The notes under the pieces: generated by a model | What the model was told of the DNA's origin: nothing | The model's database searches: none | The model's input: only the letters and a program-made list of their open reading frames with translations | Program-made: the position numbers and the translations under genes | In this document: one piece after another, positions 25,550 through 35,812 of the stretch | Layout: every line of letters begins with the position of its first letter | Numbering within the stretch: the stretch's first letter is position 1 | Assembly (NCBI GenBank): GCA_013215165.1 | Contig: JABSRG010000014.1 | Span: 1 to 61,091 of the forward strand | Direction: 5' to 3' | Source: Opitutales bacterium | Lineage (GTDB): Bacteria; Verrucomicrobiota; Verrucomicrobiia; Opitutales; JABSRG01 | Length of the DNA stretch: 61,091 bases

Positions 25550-25951
25550 ATGACTATTGAAAACCGCGTTAGAAAAGTTGTCACTGAAGATGATCATAAA
25601 GCGTTCATGCTTTTGTTCGACGAAGACCCTGGAGACTGGCGTGAGGAACCCGAGCAATATGATGAAATTCTCTCAAAGTTCCGAAAGACTTTCGATGACT
25701 GTGTCAGGATGGTTGAGTCCAATATTGGAACCCCTTCATATATTGAACGAGAATATTCAAAGCGTTCACCGGACTGGGCACCAATGGGTTTGTATGCAGA
25801 TTGGATGATCAAGGGCACTGATTCAATAATATGCATATTTATGGGAGGAGATGGAAACCCAGAAGATCCGCTGACGTTGATCGCCGGTCGAACGAGGAGC
25901 GAGGCTCGCTTCAGTCCAGATGACCCATGGGACTGGCAATGGATCGACTAA
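25550..25951 (+). CDS. Hypothetical acidic protein
   Basis: 133 residues from ATG 25550, preceded by a frame that opens at 25421. The protein is rich in acidic and aromatic residues and has WAPMGLYADWMIKGTDSI then DDPWDWQWID at the end. It has no signal peptide or membrane helix. I do not recognise a family; the composition recalls SUKH/Smi1-like or other immunity-type proteins, but that is only an impression. It stands alone between the TPR gene and a 382-bp gene-free gap. Confidence 0.5.
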   Translation: MTIENRVRKVVTEDDHKAFMLLFDEDPGDWREEPEQYDEILSKFRKTFDDCVRMVESNIGTPSYIEREYSKRSPDWAPMGLYADWMIKGTDSIICIFMGGDGNPEDPLTLIAGRTRSEARFSPDDPWDWQWID

Positions 25952-26333
25952 TAAGATTATGCCAAACAAGTCCGTTAAAAACAACGCCATGAACGTTCCG
26001 CGCTCTGACGTGTCTCACGTCTACAGTGGGATAAGAAAATCACCCGTTGCCGACTAATCAGAGGATCGCCCGTCGTAGATGGTTTCACAGGAACTCGTCC
26101 GACAAGAAAAGAACACTGGCAATGGCGATTCCGCGTCTCATCAGCGTTTTCTGCGGCCAAAAAATTTTTACCTAGCGTCTGCTCGCGTCATCCCTTCGCA
26201 GAAAGTCTCTCGTACAGTAAAAAGTTTGGCAGCAATCCCCTCCCGCTCCTATCGCATAGTCCGGATTGAAGAATTCCAGAGGCTGAAAAATAACTCGCCC
26301 GCCTCTAGCCTATTGCCTTAGCTCGGGGCTATC
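25952..26333. other. Gene-free stretch before OsmC
   Basis: No gene is supported. Short frames on both strands (for example 25975-26160 minus and 26079-26321 plus) lack recognisable motifs and look like chance frames. No clear hairpin or repeat was noticed. The start codon of OsmC at 26334 is preceded by GGGGCTATC, without a strong Shine-Dalgarno. Confidence 0.5.
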
Positions 26334-26744
26334 ATGGTTAAGATCGCGGTGACATATCAAGGAGGGCTCCATTGTGAAGCTATCCATGGACCTTCTGGGA
26401 ATACACAGGGGACTGATGCTCCGGTGGATAACAAGGGTCGCGGAGAGACTTTTTCTCCGACAGATCTCGTGGCTACTGCGCTCGCAACGTGCATGGCCAC
26501 TATCATGGGACAGCAGGCGGACACGTTGGAGGTCGATATCTCTGGGACAGAGCTCCATGTGGAGAAGGTCATGTCTACAGAGCGGCCTAGAAGAATCGTC
26601 GCGCTGCCGGTGAAGATTTCAATGTCGATCCCATTTGATGAAAAGGTGGCTAAGATGATGGAGCGCGCCGCGAAGAGTTGCCCCGTGCATCATAGCATTC
26701 ATCCAGATATCAAAGTGGATATCGACTGGAGTTGGGCAAATTGA
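26334..26744 (+). CDS. OsmC family peroxiredoxin-like protein
   Basis: Homodimeric OsmC/Ohr-fold protein, cytoplasmic, usually reducing organic hydroperoxides through two cysteines. The first Cys is in SPTDLVATALATCMATIMG (about residue 54) and the second in RAAKSCPVHHSIHPDI (about residue 119). At 136 residues it is typical. The position of the two Cys matches the OsmC/YhfA subgroup rather than classic Ohr. The AddB-like gene follows 28 bases downstream, but a functional link is not obvious. Confidence 0.86.
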   Translation: MVKIAVTYQGGLHCEAIHGPSGNTQGTDAPVDNKGRGETFSPTDLVATALATCMATIMGQQADTLEVDISGTELHVEKVMSTERPRRIVALPVKISMSIPFDEKVAKMMERAAKSCPVHHSIHPDIKVDIDWSWAN

Positions 26745-26772
26745 TTGTTACTCATAGGTTTATTATAACTTG

Positions 26773-29727
26773 ATGGATCGCCAACAATATCAGTGTTTGC
26801 ACCCACAGCAGGCGTTGGTAGAGGTGATTTTCCCATGGGTTGAGCGCCACAACGCGGCATGGAAGGGAAGCGTGTGTGGGCGCGCGACCGTTGTTGTGCC
26901 AACTAAGGGCGTATCGCTTTGGTTGAGGGAACAATTGAGTGATAAGTATGGAGCTGTTTTTGATCTCGAGATCTTGACCCCTACCCTTTTGCGGAACCGT
27001 TTAAAATCTGGGATAAAGAGACTCGGGTTCCAGAATATGCAATGGCAGCAGCCAGAAGATGTTCGGCTTCTTGTGAGGAGTATTCTGGGTGCGCGTTCAG
27101 AGTATCTAAGTTTCGATAATGCCAAAGGCTGGACGCGTCTTTACCAAGATTTGGACCGTGTGGGTTACATCCCTGATTGGCTGCCAAAAGAAATGCTTGT
27201 TTTGATGTCAGAACTTCAGGGTCATTTTCTAGAATTGGATCTAGTGAGTGAATCACGTTTTGACCGGAGTCTATTGGATTATGCGTTGGGTAGCACAGAT
27301 GGTACAGAGTCTTTCTTCGATAATTTGTTGATCTATGGATTCGGACCCCGCGATCTTAGTGGAATAAATTTTCTCCTCGCCTGTGGCTTGTTATCTAGAG
27401 CGACATCGATAGTTCATGGACCCCCAGCACTCTATTCAGGTGAGGAGCCCTGGTTTAACACCTGGGAGAAATATTTCGGCCCTATTGATATGTTCCACGT
27501 GGAACAGTCCCATCCTCACCAACTGCTGGGAGAGTCGATCCGTGAAGGTAGCCCAGTTTTCAACGCTGATCCAAGCTTGGACGGACTTGTCTCTTACGTG
27601 GATCAAGTGGAACAGGAGCCGTTGATTCAAACGTGTGTCTTGGAAATCTGTGGGATTATCCAAAATGCTAAAACACCACGCATTATGGTGTTGTTTCCAT
27701 CTATTCGAGGAGAAGGGAAGCAAGAACTCAAAACGGCATTGGAGCGACTCAATATCCCCTACTTTGACCGAAGCCATGGCGTTGTAAATCGTTGGACCGG
27801 CGTGCCTGAATGGTGGCGTTACTGGTTACAATTCCAAATATCGCCTACTGTAGACAGCTATCTATCCTTTGCCCAATCGAGCTTCGAGGTGTCAGGGATC
27901 TCGCATGAAGCTCTAAAACTGCTCGAAAGCTTGATACGAGAGGGGTTTCAAATACTTCAAACGACTGACTGGATAGTGGTCGAGAAACATGTGCATCAAG
28001 CGCTTGGCTATCGGACGGGAGCCTCTAGTAGTCAACTGTTAGGTTTCATTGATCGGTGGTCATTGCTTAATGAACAGGCCACAATCGGCGTGTTTACTCA
28101 GACTATAGAAGACCTCCTGCTCAGAGTTGACATCACGATCGATGATTTTGATCTGGAGGGTATTACTGAGCTTCTCGAACAGTGGCGAAACTGCGAAATT
28201 GAAGTGACCCGGCAGGTTTTCTTTGATTGGTTGCACGCACGTTTAGAGCAACTATATAGTAGGACTAGTTTTGCTTCAGATACACCCGGAGCAGTCGTGC
28301 AGCTCTGTGATCAACGTGAGGTCATGACTGAACCGTGGACCCATGTGATCGTATTCGATTGCGCAGGCGCTTCTTGGCACCAAACTGAAACAACACAAGG
28401 CTTGCTAAGCGAAGCACAGCGCCGGCGATTAAGTGAAGGCGCCGCAGCTTCGTCTGATACTCATATTCTGGCACCCGGAAGGATCCCCGTTCAGGATGCA
28501 AAGCTACGCAATGAAGCAATTAGCCGTTTATTCTTCGAAGTGCTTATGCAGCCATTGGAGCGTGTGTTGTTTCTGCACCAGCGCCGTCTCCCCGATTCTC
28601 CTGCTGTAGATCGTGAGCCATTGGATTGGCTAGAAGCATGGTTTACCGGACGTTCCAGTCCTGCGTCTCTGGTGGTTTTGCCTGAGCAGCAAACCGATAC
28701 GAAACTACCCGTCGTGTGTGCCCTGGAATACCTCCAAACAGCTGTCAACGAGCGGAACACGTCAGAAAAGCCGTTCGGGATATACGATTATGGCGCAGTC
28801 TCGACCCCATTATTCAATGGAGCTATCCCTGCAAAGAGCATCGAATTTATCATTAAAGATCCTGTGGCAGGCTGGTACCATGATGTTCTCGGCTACACGG
28901 CGCATGAGCGTTTTCAATTTGTAGATCAGCGGCGATTGGTAGATGGAATGCGCCTTCACCGCTGGCTAGATTACTCAAGAGGAAGTGATCCTATACTCAT
29001 CCCCCTACCCGCTCAGGCCGATTGGCTGGCACATGCTTATACAAATGCGGAAAAAGAATATGATTATGCCCGACAGATCTACGATTCGGGCGGAGGAGCC
29101 TTGCCAGATTGGTGGCATCACTTGTGGTGGAGCCAAAAAGCTGCGGTGCGGCGCTATATCGACCGTGTAGCGGGATTAACGTCCGAAGGCGTCTGGTCCT
29201 TTGCGGGATTTGAGGTGTCTCTGCCCACAGGTGTGCGCATTGGACTCGGAACTCCCGAGGTCCTTTCGATATCGGGGCGTATAGATTTGGTATTAGCCGA
29301 CTCTGAGGCTCTGCCTAGTCCGCAGAATCCGAACCCATCGGGTCGTTACCTGGTGATCGACTTCAAGTCAGGGACTCGGAATGCCATTACTGAGAAATCT
29401 TTGCTGCGCGGTGAGCACTTACAGCTCGTCGTGTATGCAGCAGCACTGAGTGCGCTTAAGGCTGAGGATGTTGGTATTCTTGTCGTAGACCGGCTTGGAG
29501 ATGGAAAAACGTATTCGATTGAGACGGGCACAGATGAGAATCTGGAGATGTTTCTCGCCGGGGTTCGAACGTTGATTAAGCGAGGACTGCTGGGACCCAA
29601 ACCATGCATTAATCGCGAATTTAGCTTTTCGCGTCCCTACCCGATCGCTCATGTCGAAATCGATGATAAAATACTGACTGAGCGTTGGAATCTCACCCAC
29701 CCCCTACTTACCTCCCTGGTCAAATAA
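26773..29727 (+). CDS. addB: AddB-like helicase-fold nuclease subunit
   Basis: Large protein (about 984 residues) paired with an AddA-like helicase. A superfamily-1-like N-terminal domain starts with ATVVVPTKGVSLWLREQL, in which the Walker A lysine loop is degenerate, as expected for AddB. The C-terminal PD-(D/E)XK nuclease is clear: GRIDLVLADSEA, YLVIDFKSG and EHLQLVVYAAAL (D...DxK...QxxxY). The four-cysteine iron-sulfur clamp of Bacillus AddB is not evident here. It probably works with AddA in processing DNA double-strand breaks for RecA loading; recA lies 15 kb away. Its TAA stop is immediately followed by the addA ATG. Confidence 0.8.
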   Translation: MDRQQYQCLHPQQALVEVIFPWVERHNAAWKGSVCGRATVVVPTKGVSLWLREQLSDKYGAVFDLEILTPTLLRNRLKSGIKRLGFQNMQWQQPEDVRLLVRSILGARSEYLSFDNAKGWTRLYQDLDRVGYIPDWLPKEMLVLMSELQGHFLELDLVSESRFDRSLLDYALGSTDGTESFFDNLLIYGFGPRDLSGINFLLACGLLSRATSIVHGPPALYSGEEPWFNTWEKYFGPIDMFHVEQSHPHQLLGESIREGSPVFNADPSLDGLVSYVDQVEQEPLIQTCVLEICGIIQNAKTPRIMVLFPSIRGEGKQELKTALERLNIPYFDRSHGVVNRWTGVPEWWRYWLQFQISPTVDSYLSFAQSSFEVSGISHEALKLLESLIREGFQILQTTDWIVVEKHVHQALGYRTGASSSQLLGFIDRWSLLNEQATIGVFTQTIEDLLLRVDITIDDFDLEGITELLEQWRNCEIEVTRQVFFDWLHARLEQLYSRTSFASDTPGAVVQLCDQREVMTEPWTHVIVFDCAGASWHQTETTQGLLSEAQRRRLSEGAAASSDTHILAPGRIPVQDAKLRNEAISRLFFEVLMQPLERVLFLHQRRLPDSPAVDREPLDWLEAWFTGRSSPASLVVLPEQQTDTKLPVVCALEYLQTAVNERNTSEKPFGIYDYGAVSTPLFNGAIPAKSIEFIIKDPVAGWYHDVLGYTAHERFQFVDQRRLVDGMRLHRWLDYSRGSDPILIPLPAQADWLAHAYTNAEKEYDYARQIYDSGGGALPDWWHHLWWSQKAAVRRYIDRVAGLTSEGVWSFAGFEVSLPTGVRIGLGTPEVLSISGRIDLVLADSEALPSPQNPNPSGRYLVIDFKSGTRNAITEKSLLRGEHLQLVVYAAALSALKAEDVGILVVDRLGDGKTYSIETGTDENLEMFLAGVRTLIKRGLLGPKPCINREFSFSRPYPIAHVEIDDKILTERWNLTHPLLTSLVK

Positions 29728-32700
29728 ATGGCGACTCTAAGAGACCAGTCACAGCGCGACGCATTCATCCAAGATGTCCGAGGGAGTTACTCAGTGATTG
29801 CTCCGGCTGGCGTGGGTAAAACGGAGTCGATTATTCGCCGAATAGAACAGCAGGCTGCGGTGGCAGCAGTTTTGCCAGAGTTTTCCTTAGATAAGCTGAT
29901 CGTGGTGACCTACACCGAGGCGGCGGCTCAGGAGATGCGGGAGCGGGCCAATGCCCGTTTGCGGACTAACCGAGCGAGGCCCGATATCTTAAGGCAATTT
30001 GAGCAATCAACTTTCGCTACAATCCACGGTTTTGCGTCTACACTGATCCAGCGCTGGGGCCCGCTGTTTGGTATCTCAGGTGAATTCGAAATCATTCAAG
30101 ATGATGACATCGATGCTGTGTTCCGCGCGTTTATTGGAACACAGACAAATTTGCTCGATTGTTTGGCTCAGGAAATACGTTCCACCTTTACCCGATTGGT
30201 AGATATTCATTCCATTCTTGGATTGGCGACCGATGACGCCGCTCTGGATTTATGCGCGCCGACTATATCTGCCTTTCCCGATCTACGAATTGATGCCTTT
30301 CTGAACTGTAGCCTGAAGCGAAGCTCCAAAAAGCTTGATGGTGAAAAGAGCGCGTTGAGAGCTTGGATGAGTCGTTTTCTCCACACCGATGATTTTGTTG
30401 GATTGCCGGAGACGAGCTATAAAGCCCATGAGGCTCCAGGTGAGGCGTTTGCGGAATCATTGGCTCCGCTGTTCGATTGGGTTCGAGATGTTACTCAACA
30501 ATTTGTTATAGAAATGGCGGAGTCTTTCTACCGCTACCGTATTGAATCAGGACATCTCACTTTCAGTGATTTGATCCGCACTGCGGCTGAATTGGTCAAA
30601 AAGGCACCCGTTAAGGAGCAACTCAAGGTGGAAGACCCCCATATTTTACTTGATGAAGCTCAAGATACAGACCCTAAGCAGTTTGCGTTTTTGCTGAGTT
30701 TGGTCGGCCTAGATGTCAATTCATCCGGTGGTATAGAATCGGTGGACCCTTACTGGAGGGAACGGGTGGCAAAAGGCCGCTTTTGTATGGTGGGAGACTT
30801 CCAACAATCCATCTATCGAGCGCGCGCAGATATCGGATTCTATCGCAATCTTCATAAAGCTTTACTGGACAATAGTATCCTCAAAGAAGCTGTATTTTCG
30901 GTGACTTTCCGCTGTGATCAAAAAGTAATCGATTGGGTCAATCAGGTCATGCCTACTGTCTTCCATGATCGGTCGGCAATTGATGAGGTGGAATTTGTCC
31001 CGCTGGAATCCAGGCCTGATGTAAAAGAGGGCGCGGTGCAAAAGCTGGTGGTTAAGGGTAGTGAGGGTGAGCATGACGGGGATCCAGAAGCGGCTCAGCT
31101 CGCTGAACGGCTTGCTCGGCTGGGCACACAGGGTCTGGGGGTCGCGGATTGGAGTGATTGTGCGTTGTTGTTCACGAGAAAACGTAGAATACAGCCTTTT
31201 AGTGAAGCCTTAGAAGGGCACGGATTGAAGGTGCAGGTCCTGTCAGAAAATCGCGCTTATGCTGCACTTCCCGAGTATGCCTGGTGGGTGGCCGTCTTAT
31301 GGATATTGGTCGAACCTGATGATAGCTTTGAGATCGTTGGTGTATTGCGAGAGGTATTTGGCGTGCCCGACGACGTTATCCATCAGTTTGTTCATAAATC
31401 TCGCGAGGCTGGGGAAGAGCGGGCGATCAGCATTGCGGCACCAGCAGTATGGGGAGGAGCCATCTGCGACATCCTTAATGTTCTCTTCGATCTTAGAAAG
31501 CATGTGCTGGCGCTGACACTTTTAGAATCGATCGACGTAATTGATTCCGAGTTGGATCTCGCTGCTAGACTGGAACTATTGCCTGGAGCTGATGCCGTCG
31601 GTATAAAACGAGCGCGGACTCGGTTGCAGGCTGAACTTTGCCGGTTGGAAGAGAAGGGGATGAGCTTGGCTCAATCTGTGAAGCGTCTGCGCTATCAATT
31701 TCTGACTCGGCGCATGGATGCGGCCGCGGTAAAACCCGGACACATTCAACTACTGACTTGTCACAAGGCAAAAGGCCTCCAGTGGAATGTGGTTATTTTA
31801 ACTGGGCTGGGATCTCCTCTGGGAGAACCGACGCCACAGTTTCCGCTATTCGTGCGCGGTGAGGGTGCGCGTATGAATCAAATAATTCTGAACAAAGCGG
31901 ATCCGTCGAAATCGTTGTTAGAAATTGAGAAACTCAGGGCTTCCGAGGAAGCGCGCAGGTTGTTTTATGTGGCAGCAACACGCGCTAAGCAGCGTTTGGT
32001 GTTGGTGGATAATACGAATGTATTGGGAAAACGGAGCCGTGGAATCCCTCCGTTTTTGAGCTATATGCCGGAAGAGTGGGGGGAGATACCCGACTTTAAG
32101 GCTACTGAAGCAGGTGATCTGACGGCTAATAGCGATTCAGTGGCTGCTGATGGGATCTTAGATAAGAATCAGAAGATACAATTGTCATCATTCCAGAACA
32201 CAGCCCGGATGCGTGGCCCTTCCTTTTCATCACCGAGTAGTAAGAAGACTGAAGACGATGGTGAACCTATCATTTCTAAAGTTCAATCGGACGAAGTGGG
32301 GGGGCGTGAATACGGCTTACTGTGGCACGATTGGATGGAGGCCGTTTGGCTCGATGGTAAGAGAGAGGTGGACATGTATTCTGGACCCTTTGCTCATTTG
32401 CTGAGCCAAAGCGGGATGCGCAAACGCTTGGATAAAGAATGGCAGCTTTTAAAGCAGGTCGATGGCTTGTCTTCGGGATTGGATGCCCAGGATGGTCGAG
32501 TTTTATGCGAAGTGCCATTTCTTTGGCGCGCCCCCGACGACGACACACTATACAATGGAGTCGTGGATTGGATGCGAGTGGGGGAGGGCACTTGCTGGAT
32601 TATTGACTGGAAGACCGACATCGTTGACGAGGGATTGTGCAGCTTGATCGATAAATATGCTGATCAGCTCAAGATTTATCGTTCTGCGCTGCTTCAATCA

Positions 32701-32766
32701 CTCGATGTTGAGGTTCGCTTGAGCCTCTATAGTACACGGATGGGTGAACTGATAGATATAGACTAG
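29728..32766 (+). CDS. addA: AddA-like UvrD-family helicase-nuclease
   Basis: 1012-residue helicase with a C-terminal nuclease. Superfamily-1 motifs: Walker A IAPAGVGKTESI (about residue 27), motif II HILLDEAQDTDPKQ, the Q-rich motif VGDFQQSIYRARAD, motif IV LLTCHKAKGLQWNVVILTG, and motif VI RRLFYVAATRAKQRLVLV. The C-terminal nuclease shows NGVVDWMRVG and IIDWKTDIV then YADQLKIYRSAL. It pairs with the AddB-like protein to form an AddAB-type break-repair complex. The start codon follows the addB stop directly, so the two are translationally coupled. Confidence 0.9.
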   Translation: MATLRDQSQRDAFIQDVRGSYSVIAPAGVGKTESIIRRIEQQAAVAAVLPEFSLDKLIVVTYTEAAAQEMRERANARLRTNRARPDILRQFEQSTFATIHGFASTLIQRWGPLFGISGEFEIIQDDDIDAVFRAFIGTQTNLLDCLAQEIRSTFTRLVDIHSILGLATDDAALDLCAPTISAFPDLRIDAFLNCSLKRSSKKLDGEKSALRAWMSRFLHTDDFVGLPETSYKAHEAPGEAFAESLAPLFDWVRDVTQQFVIEMAESFYRYRIESGHLTFSDLIRTAAELVKKAPVKEQLKVEDPHILLDEAQDTDPKQFAFLLSLVGLDVNSSGGIESVDPYWRERVAKGRFCMVGDFQQSIYRARADIGFYRNLHKALLDNSILKEAVFSVTFRCDQKVIDWVNQVMPTVFHDRSAIDEVEFVPLESRPDVKEGAVQKLVVKGSEGEHDGDPEAAQLAERLARLGTQGLGVADWSDCALLFTRKRRIQPFSEALEGHGLKVQVLSENRAYAALPEYAWWVAVLWILVEPDDSFEIVGVLREVFGVPDDVIHQFVHKSREAGEERAISIAAPAVWGGAICDILNVLFDLRKHVLALTLLESIDVIDSELDLAARLELLPGADAVGIKRARTRLQAELCRLEEKGMSLAQSVKRLRYQFLTRRMDAAAVKPGHIQLLTCHKAKGLQWNVVILTGLGSPLGEPTPQFPLFVRGEGARMNQIILNKADPSKSLLEIEKLRASEEARRLFYVAATRAKQRLVLVDNTNVLGKRSRGIPPFLSYMPEEWGEIPDFKATEAGDLTANSDSVAADGILDKNQKIQLSSFQNTARMRGPSFSSPSSKKTEDDGEPIISKVQSDEVGGREYGLLWHDWMEAVWLDGKREVDMYSGPFAHLLSQSGMRKRLDKEWQLLKQVDGLSSGLDAQDGRVLCEVPFLWRAPDDDTLYNGVVDWMRVGEGTCWIIDWKTDIVDEGLCSLIDKYADQLKIYRSALLQSLDVEVRLSLYSTRMGELIDID

Positions 32767-32842
32767 GACACAATCCGGGTTAAACCACTTTTCCGGCGGC
32801 GACGAAGCACCGCGCTCAAGCGCTTTCAATAATTGGAGGGGG

Positions 32843-32882
32843 ACGCTTTGACGTGACCCATGGCCCGAACAGAATCAGACAA
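32843..32882. repeat. Dispersed 40-bp repeat, copy A
   Basis: Starts with ACGCTTTGACGTGACCCAT. The reverse complement of 56219-56258 matches it over 40 bases with 6 differences by eye; the first 19 bases are identical. It lies in the 168-bp space between addA and the end of the catabolic operon and holds no ORF. Both copies are intergenic. Confidence 0.75.
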
Positions 32883-32934
32883 TGCAAGCGACTGAATTTA
32901 TGAATAATCCTCTAATGCGCAGTCAGTGGTAGGA

Positions 32935-33981
32935 TCACTCGTTAAACCAGTGTTGGAGATTCTCAGCGACGAATTGGTTGTCATTTAAATGTGGATACGC
33001 TTCGCTTACGCGTGTGATTTCATCGGCTTGCCCTGGAGCTAGAACTTCATCGAACTTTAGCGTATCGATACGTTCTAGCAGGCCTTGACGGCGCAAAATC
33101 TCGTTTACTCCCGGAATGCTGCCGGCGTAGTTATGACGAGCGTCAAAAATGGCGGCCTAGGCGTCGGTCATTTGAGCGGATAGTGTGAGCAGCTCGCGAG
33201 GAAGGGGCTCGCCTGAATCCCACCAGGCGTGAATCTTATTTAGGAAATCACAGGCAGTCTTAGTCCAGCAGGCCCACTGTCCCAAAAGTCCGCCACGTAT
33301 CCGGACGTCGCCGGTGCCGAAGTTAAACGGGGTAACCAGATCGTAAAGGATGCTGTCGTCGTTACCGGTATAGAGGGTAATGTCATCTTGGCGTTGAGCA
33401 TCTGCGATGGCGCGTACTACATCCACGGTGCCGTATCTGTCGAAAGGCGCTATCTTGATGCCGTAGACATTGGGGATTTCGACCAGTTCACGCCAGAAGC
33501 TATAGGGCAAGACGATACCTCCGACGCCTGTGAGTAGGTAGAAACCAAATACAGGTATTACCTTAGCTATTTGGCGCACGTGGTGAATGAGGTCCTGCTC
33601 CATGGCATTTTCGCCAAATGCAGCCATGGAGATAATAGCGAAATCGTAGCCAAGATCCTTGGCCAGTTCTGCTTGTTCAATGGCACCCGCAGTGAGGCCG
33701 TTGATACCCGCAATTTTTGCCAGCGGGCGACCTCGGCTGGCAGTGAGGCGATCGATTTCTTCTGCGCATGTCTTTAAGACAGGCTCGAACAGGGCGATAC
33801 CGGGATTGCGTATTTCAAATTGAGTGAAGTGCATGCCTACGCCACCGACTCCGGCGTCCACATAGTAGCGCATCAGCACTTTCTGGCGTTCAGCGTCAAA
33901 CTTACGTTCAGCTGTCAGGGCGAGTGGGGCAGCGGGCAGAGCAACGCCCGTGCGTATCAGTTTTAGGATTTCTTGTTTCAC
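32935..33981 (-). pseudogene. DHDPS/KDG-aldolase-like gene with in-frame amber codon
   Basis: A class I aldolase of the DapA/NAL superfamily. The first 274 codons carry the Schiff-base lysine in VYGIKIAPF and the upstream Tyr in VFGFYLLTG. A TAG at 33157-33159 stops this frame, but the same frame continues for 73 more codons (AAIFDARHNYAGSIPG..., ...AYPHLNDNQFVAENLQHWFNE) to a TGA at 32935-32937, matching the normal C-terminal end of this family. So it is either a fresh nonsense mutation, a sequencing error, or a recoded stop. It is the last gene of the leftward catabolic operon, 22 bases after the lyase gene. Expected full length is about 347 residues. Confidence 0.82.
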
Positions 33982-34003
33982 AATGGGTAAAATGAGTTGT
34001 CGA

Positions 34004-35782
34004 TTACGTGTGTGTGTTGATTATGCCGCTGGGTAAATCTAGGGTTATGGTACCTGTCGGCGCGCTGATCTCTATGGCATGGCCCGTATCTATGATCGCG
34101 AGGCTATCAAGACTGCTGACAGAGATAATAAAGCGTGCCTCTGGACTATCTATGGGTGCATTGTAACTGAGTGGGTAGATAGTCCGATCGTCGTGATCAT
34201 AAGGTTCGGCGATCGTGATTTCTGCTGAATTGTGAGAGCGGACGGCTAAATCACCCTGTTCCGTCTCCAGGCTCAGCTTGGATTCCTCAAGTTTCGGGGC
34301 GCTCATGCACTGCAGGTAGCCATGCGCATTGATGCGTTGTCCACCTTTGCCCATAGCATGGTCCAGGATAATGAGCGTGCTATCGGAAATGGCGATAACG
34401 TGGCGATGGTGCCGTTCAAGTGTGTGTGGATATGCTGACTTGAGGTCACACCAAACGTGCAAAAGCCAGTGCGTTCCGAATGGGATCTCTTCAGCCTTCA
34501 GTATTTCCGCAGTGGCGTCGACGGTCTGATCTCTGCGCTTGAACGTGATGCAATTGTGCTGTGCCGTCGCACTGGCCATGTATCCTGGGTCGCCGAGGAT
34601 GCGGCTTGTTCCGACACCATAGATGATTTGACCGAGGTCCAGGTTGTTGTGATTTCCACCGTTGAACCCTGAGCGAAATGATAGCCATGTTTTGTCACGC
34701 TTCCAGGACAGCCAATCGAGTTCACGGCCATGCCAAAGTCCCACAGGTTGTTGCCATGGGGTGGCCGGTTGATCGACTGCGCGGTGCCAAAAAGCCTCCA
34801 CCTCAAATGCGATACCGTTTGTGTCTTCCCAGGGCCGAGGGAATGCATCTTCAAAGCCTGCCCAATCTGGCCGGCCGCACTGCTGCGCCCACCAGTAAGC
34901 GCCAGGAAAGCGCCATTCTCCACCATATTCGTAGCAGTTGGAAAAGTTGATTGGCTTCTGATCACCTCCGAGCATCCAAAGACGAGAGTCGAGACCATCG
35001 CGGAAGCGAGGCTGTGTCTTAAGCCCCAGGTCGTCACCCTCAAGCCTGTATAGAGCTGACACAAATTCAGTGAGGTGTGTTAGCGTAGTGCACTGATACA
35101 TGAGCCCCTCTGTCGACCCGCCACCGGCAGGAAAGTAATTTATGGTGTTTTGCAGCCCTTTTTTGGCAGCGCTCAGCACCTCACTGGCAAGGTCGGGCGC
35201 AATGTCTTGCATTGCTAAAGCAGCGACCCCCGCCGAACCGTGTAGTGCCGGTCCCCAGTTAAATTCGCTATACCGCCACCAATCGCCTTCTTCAATGCCT
35301 TTGAGATAGGCGGGAAGCCCCCAGTCAACGAGACAGCGAACGAGCTCAGATTCTTGTTTTTTAGATAGGACTGGGGCGAGTGACTCGAGGGCGAAAGTGG
35401 CGCTGGTCCACCAATCGGCGGTACGTAGATCAGCATGTTTCAGCCCACTCCAGAGTGGCTCAGTAATCCAATATTTCGGATCGATGATGACGTCCACCGT
35501 TCGCAGCGCTTCGGCAAGGCAGTCTTCGCGTCCCGTTAGACGCCATGATACCGCAAAGCGGATGAGGCGTTGTTTGGGTATGCGCCAAAAATAGGGATTA
35601 TCTCTCTCCTCATCAGCGTTGTTTAGATCGCCGCTGAGATTCCAGAAATCATCTCGACTTTGAGCGATCATAATGTCGCATGCACGCTCGTTATTTGCGT
35701 GGATTTTTTTGAAGAAGGGGTCCTGCAACTTATGATTAAGCCCGGCCCATTCCGTTTCTGTCATGATAAGGTTTTTGTGCAT
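34004..35782 (-). CDS. Heparinase II/III-like polysaccharide lyase, cytoplasmic
   Basis: 592-residue protein with an alpha/alpha toroid N-terminal half and a beta-rich C-terminal domain, as in heparinase II/III and oligoalginate lyases. Candidate catalytic residues are in FNWGPALHGSAG and EGLMYQCTT, and the His pair in GNHNNLDLGQIIYG. There is no signal peptide, so it acts on imported oligosaccharides. Start is ATG 35782; ATG 35764 is also plausible. It is central to the operon and gives the best hint that the substrate is an oligo-uronide, though the exact sugar cannot be read from sequence. Confidence 0.78.
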   Translation of the reverse strand: MHKNLIMTETEWAGLNHKLQDPFFKKIHANNERACDIMIAQSRDDFWNLSGDLNNADEERDNPYFWRIPKQRLIRFAVSWRLTGREDCLAEALRTVDVIIDPKYWITEPLWSGLKHADLRTADWWTSATFALESLAPVLSKKQESELVRCLVDWGLPAYLKGIEEGDWWRYSEFNWGPALHGSAGVAALAMQDIAPDLASEVLSAAKKGLQNTINYFPAGGGSTEGLMYQCTTLTHLTEFVSALYRLEGDDLGLKTQPRFRDGLDSRLWMLGGDQKPINFSNCYEYGGEWRFPGAYWWAQQCGRPDWAGFEDAFPRPWEDTNGIAFEVEAFWHRAVDQPATPWQQPVGLWHGRELDWLSWKRDKTWLSFRSGFNGGNHNNLDLGQIIYGVGTSRILGDPGYMASATAQHNCITFKRRDQTVDATAEILKAEEIPFGTHWLLHVWCDLKSAYPHTLERHHRHVIAISDSTLIILDHAMGKGGQRINAHGYLQCMSAPKLEESKLSLETEQGDLAVRSHNSAEITIAEPYDHDDRTIYPLSYNAPIDSPEARFIISVSSLDSLAIIDTGHAIEISAPTGTITLDLPSGIINTHT

Positions 35783-35812
35783 GCTTCCGCGTAGGTTTTG
35801 CTGGGTGACTCC

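Noticed and set aside
26079-26321. 80-codon frame before OsmC
   Set aside because: No motif, low-complexity, and no start context; not supported as a gene.
34498-35064. 188-codon frame inside the lyase gene
   Set aside because: Same-strand alternative frame of a clear gene, with no recognisable motif.
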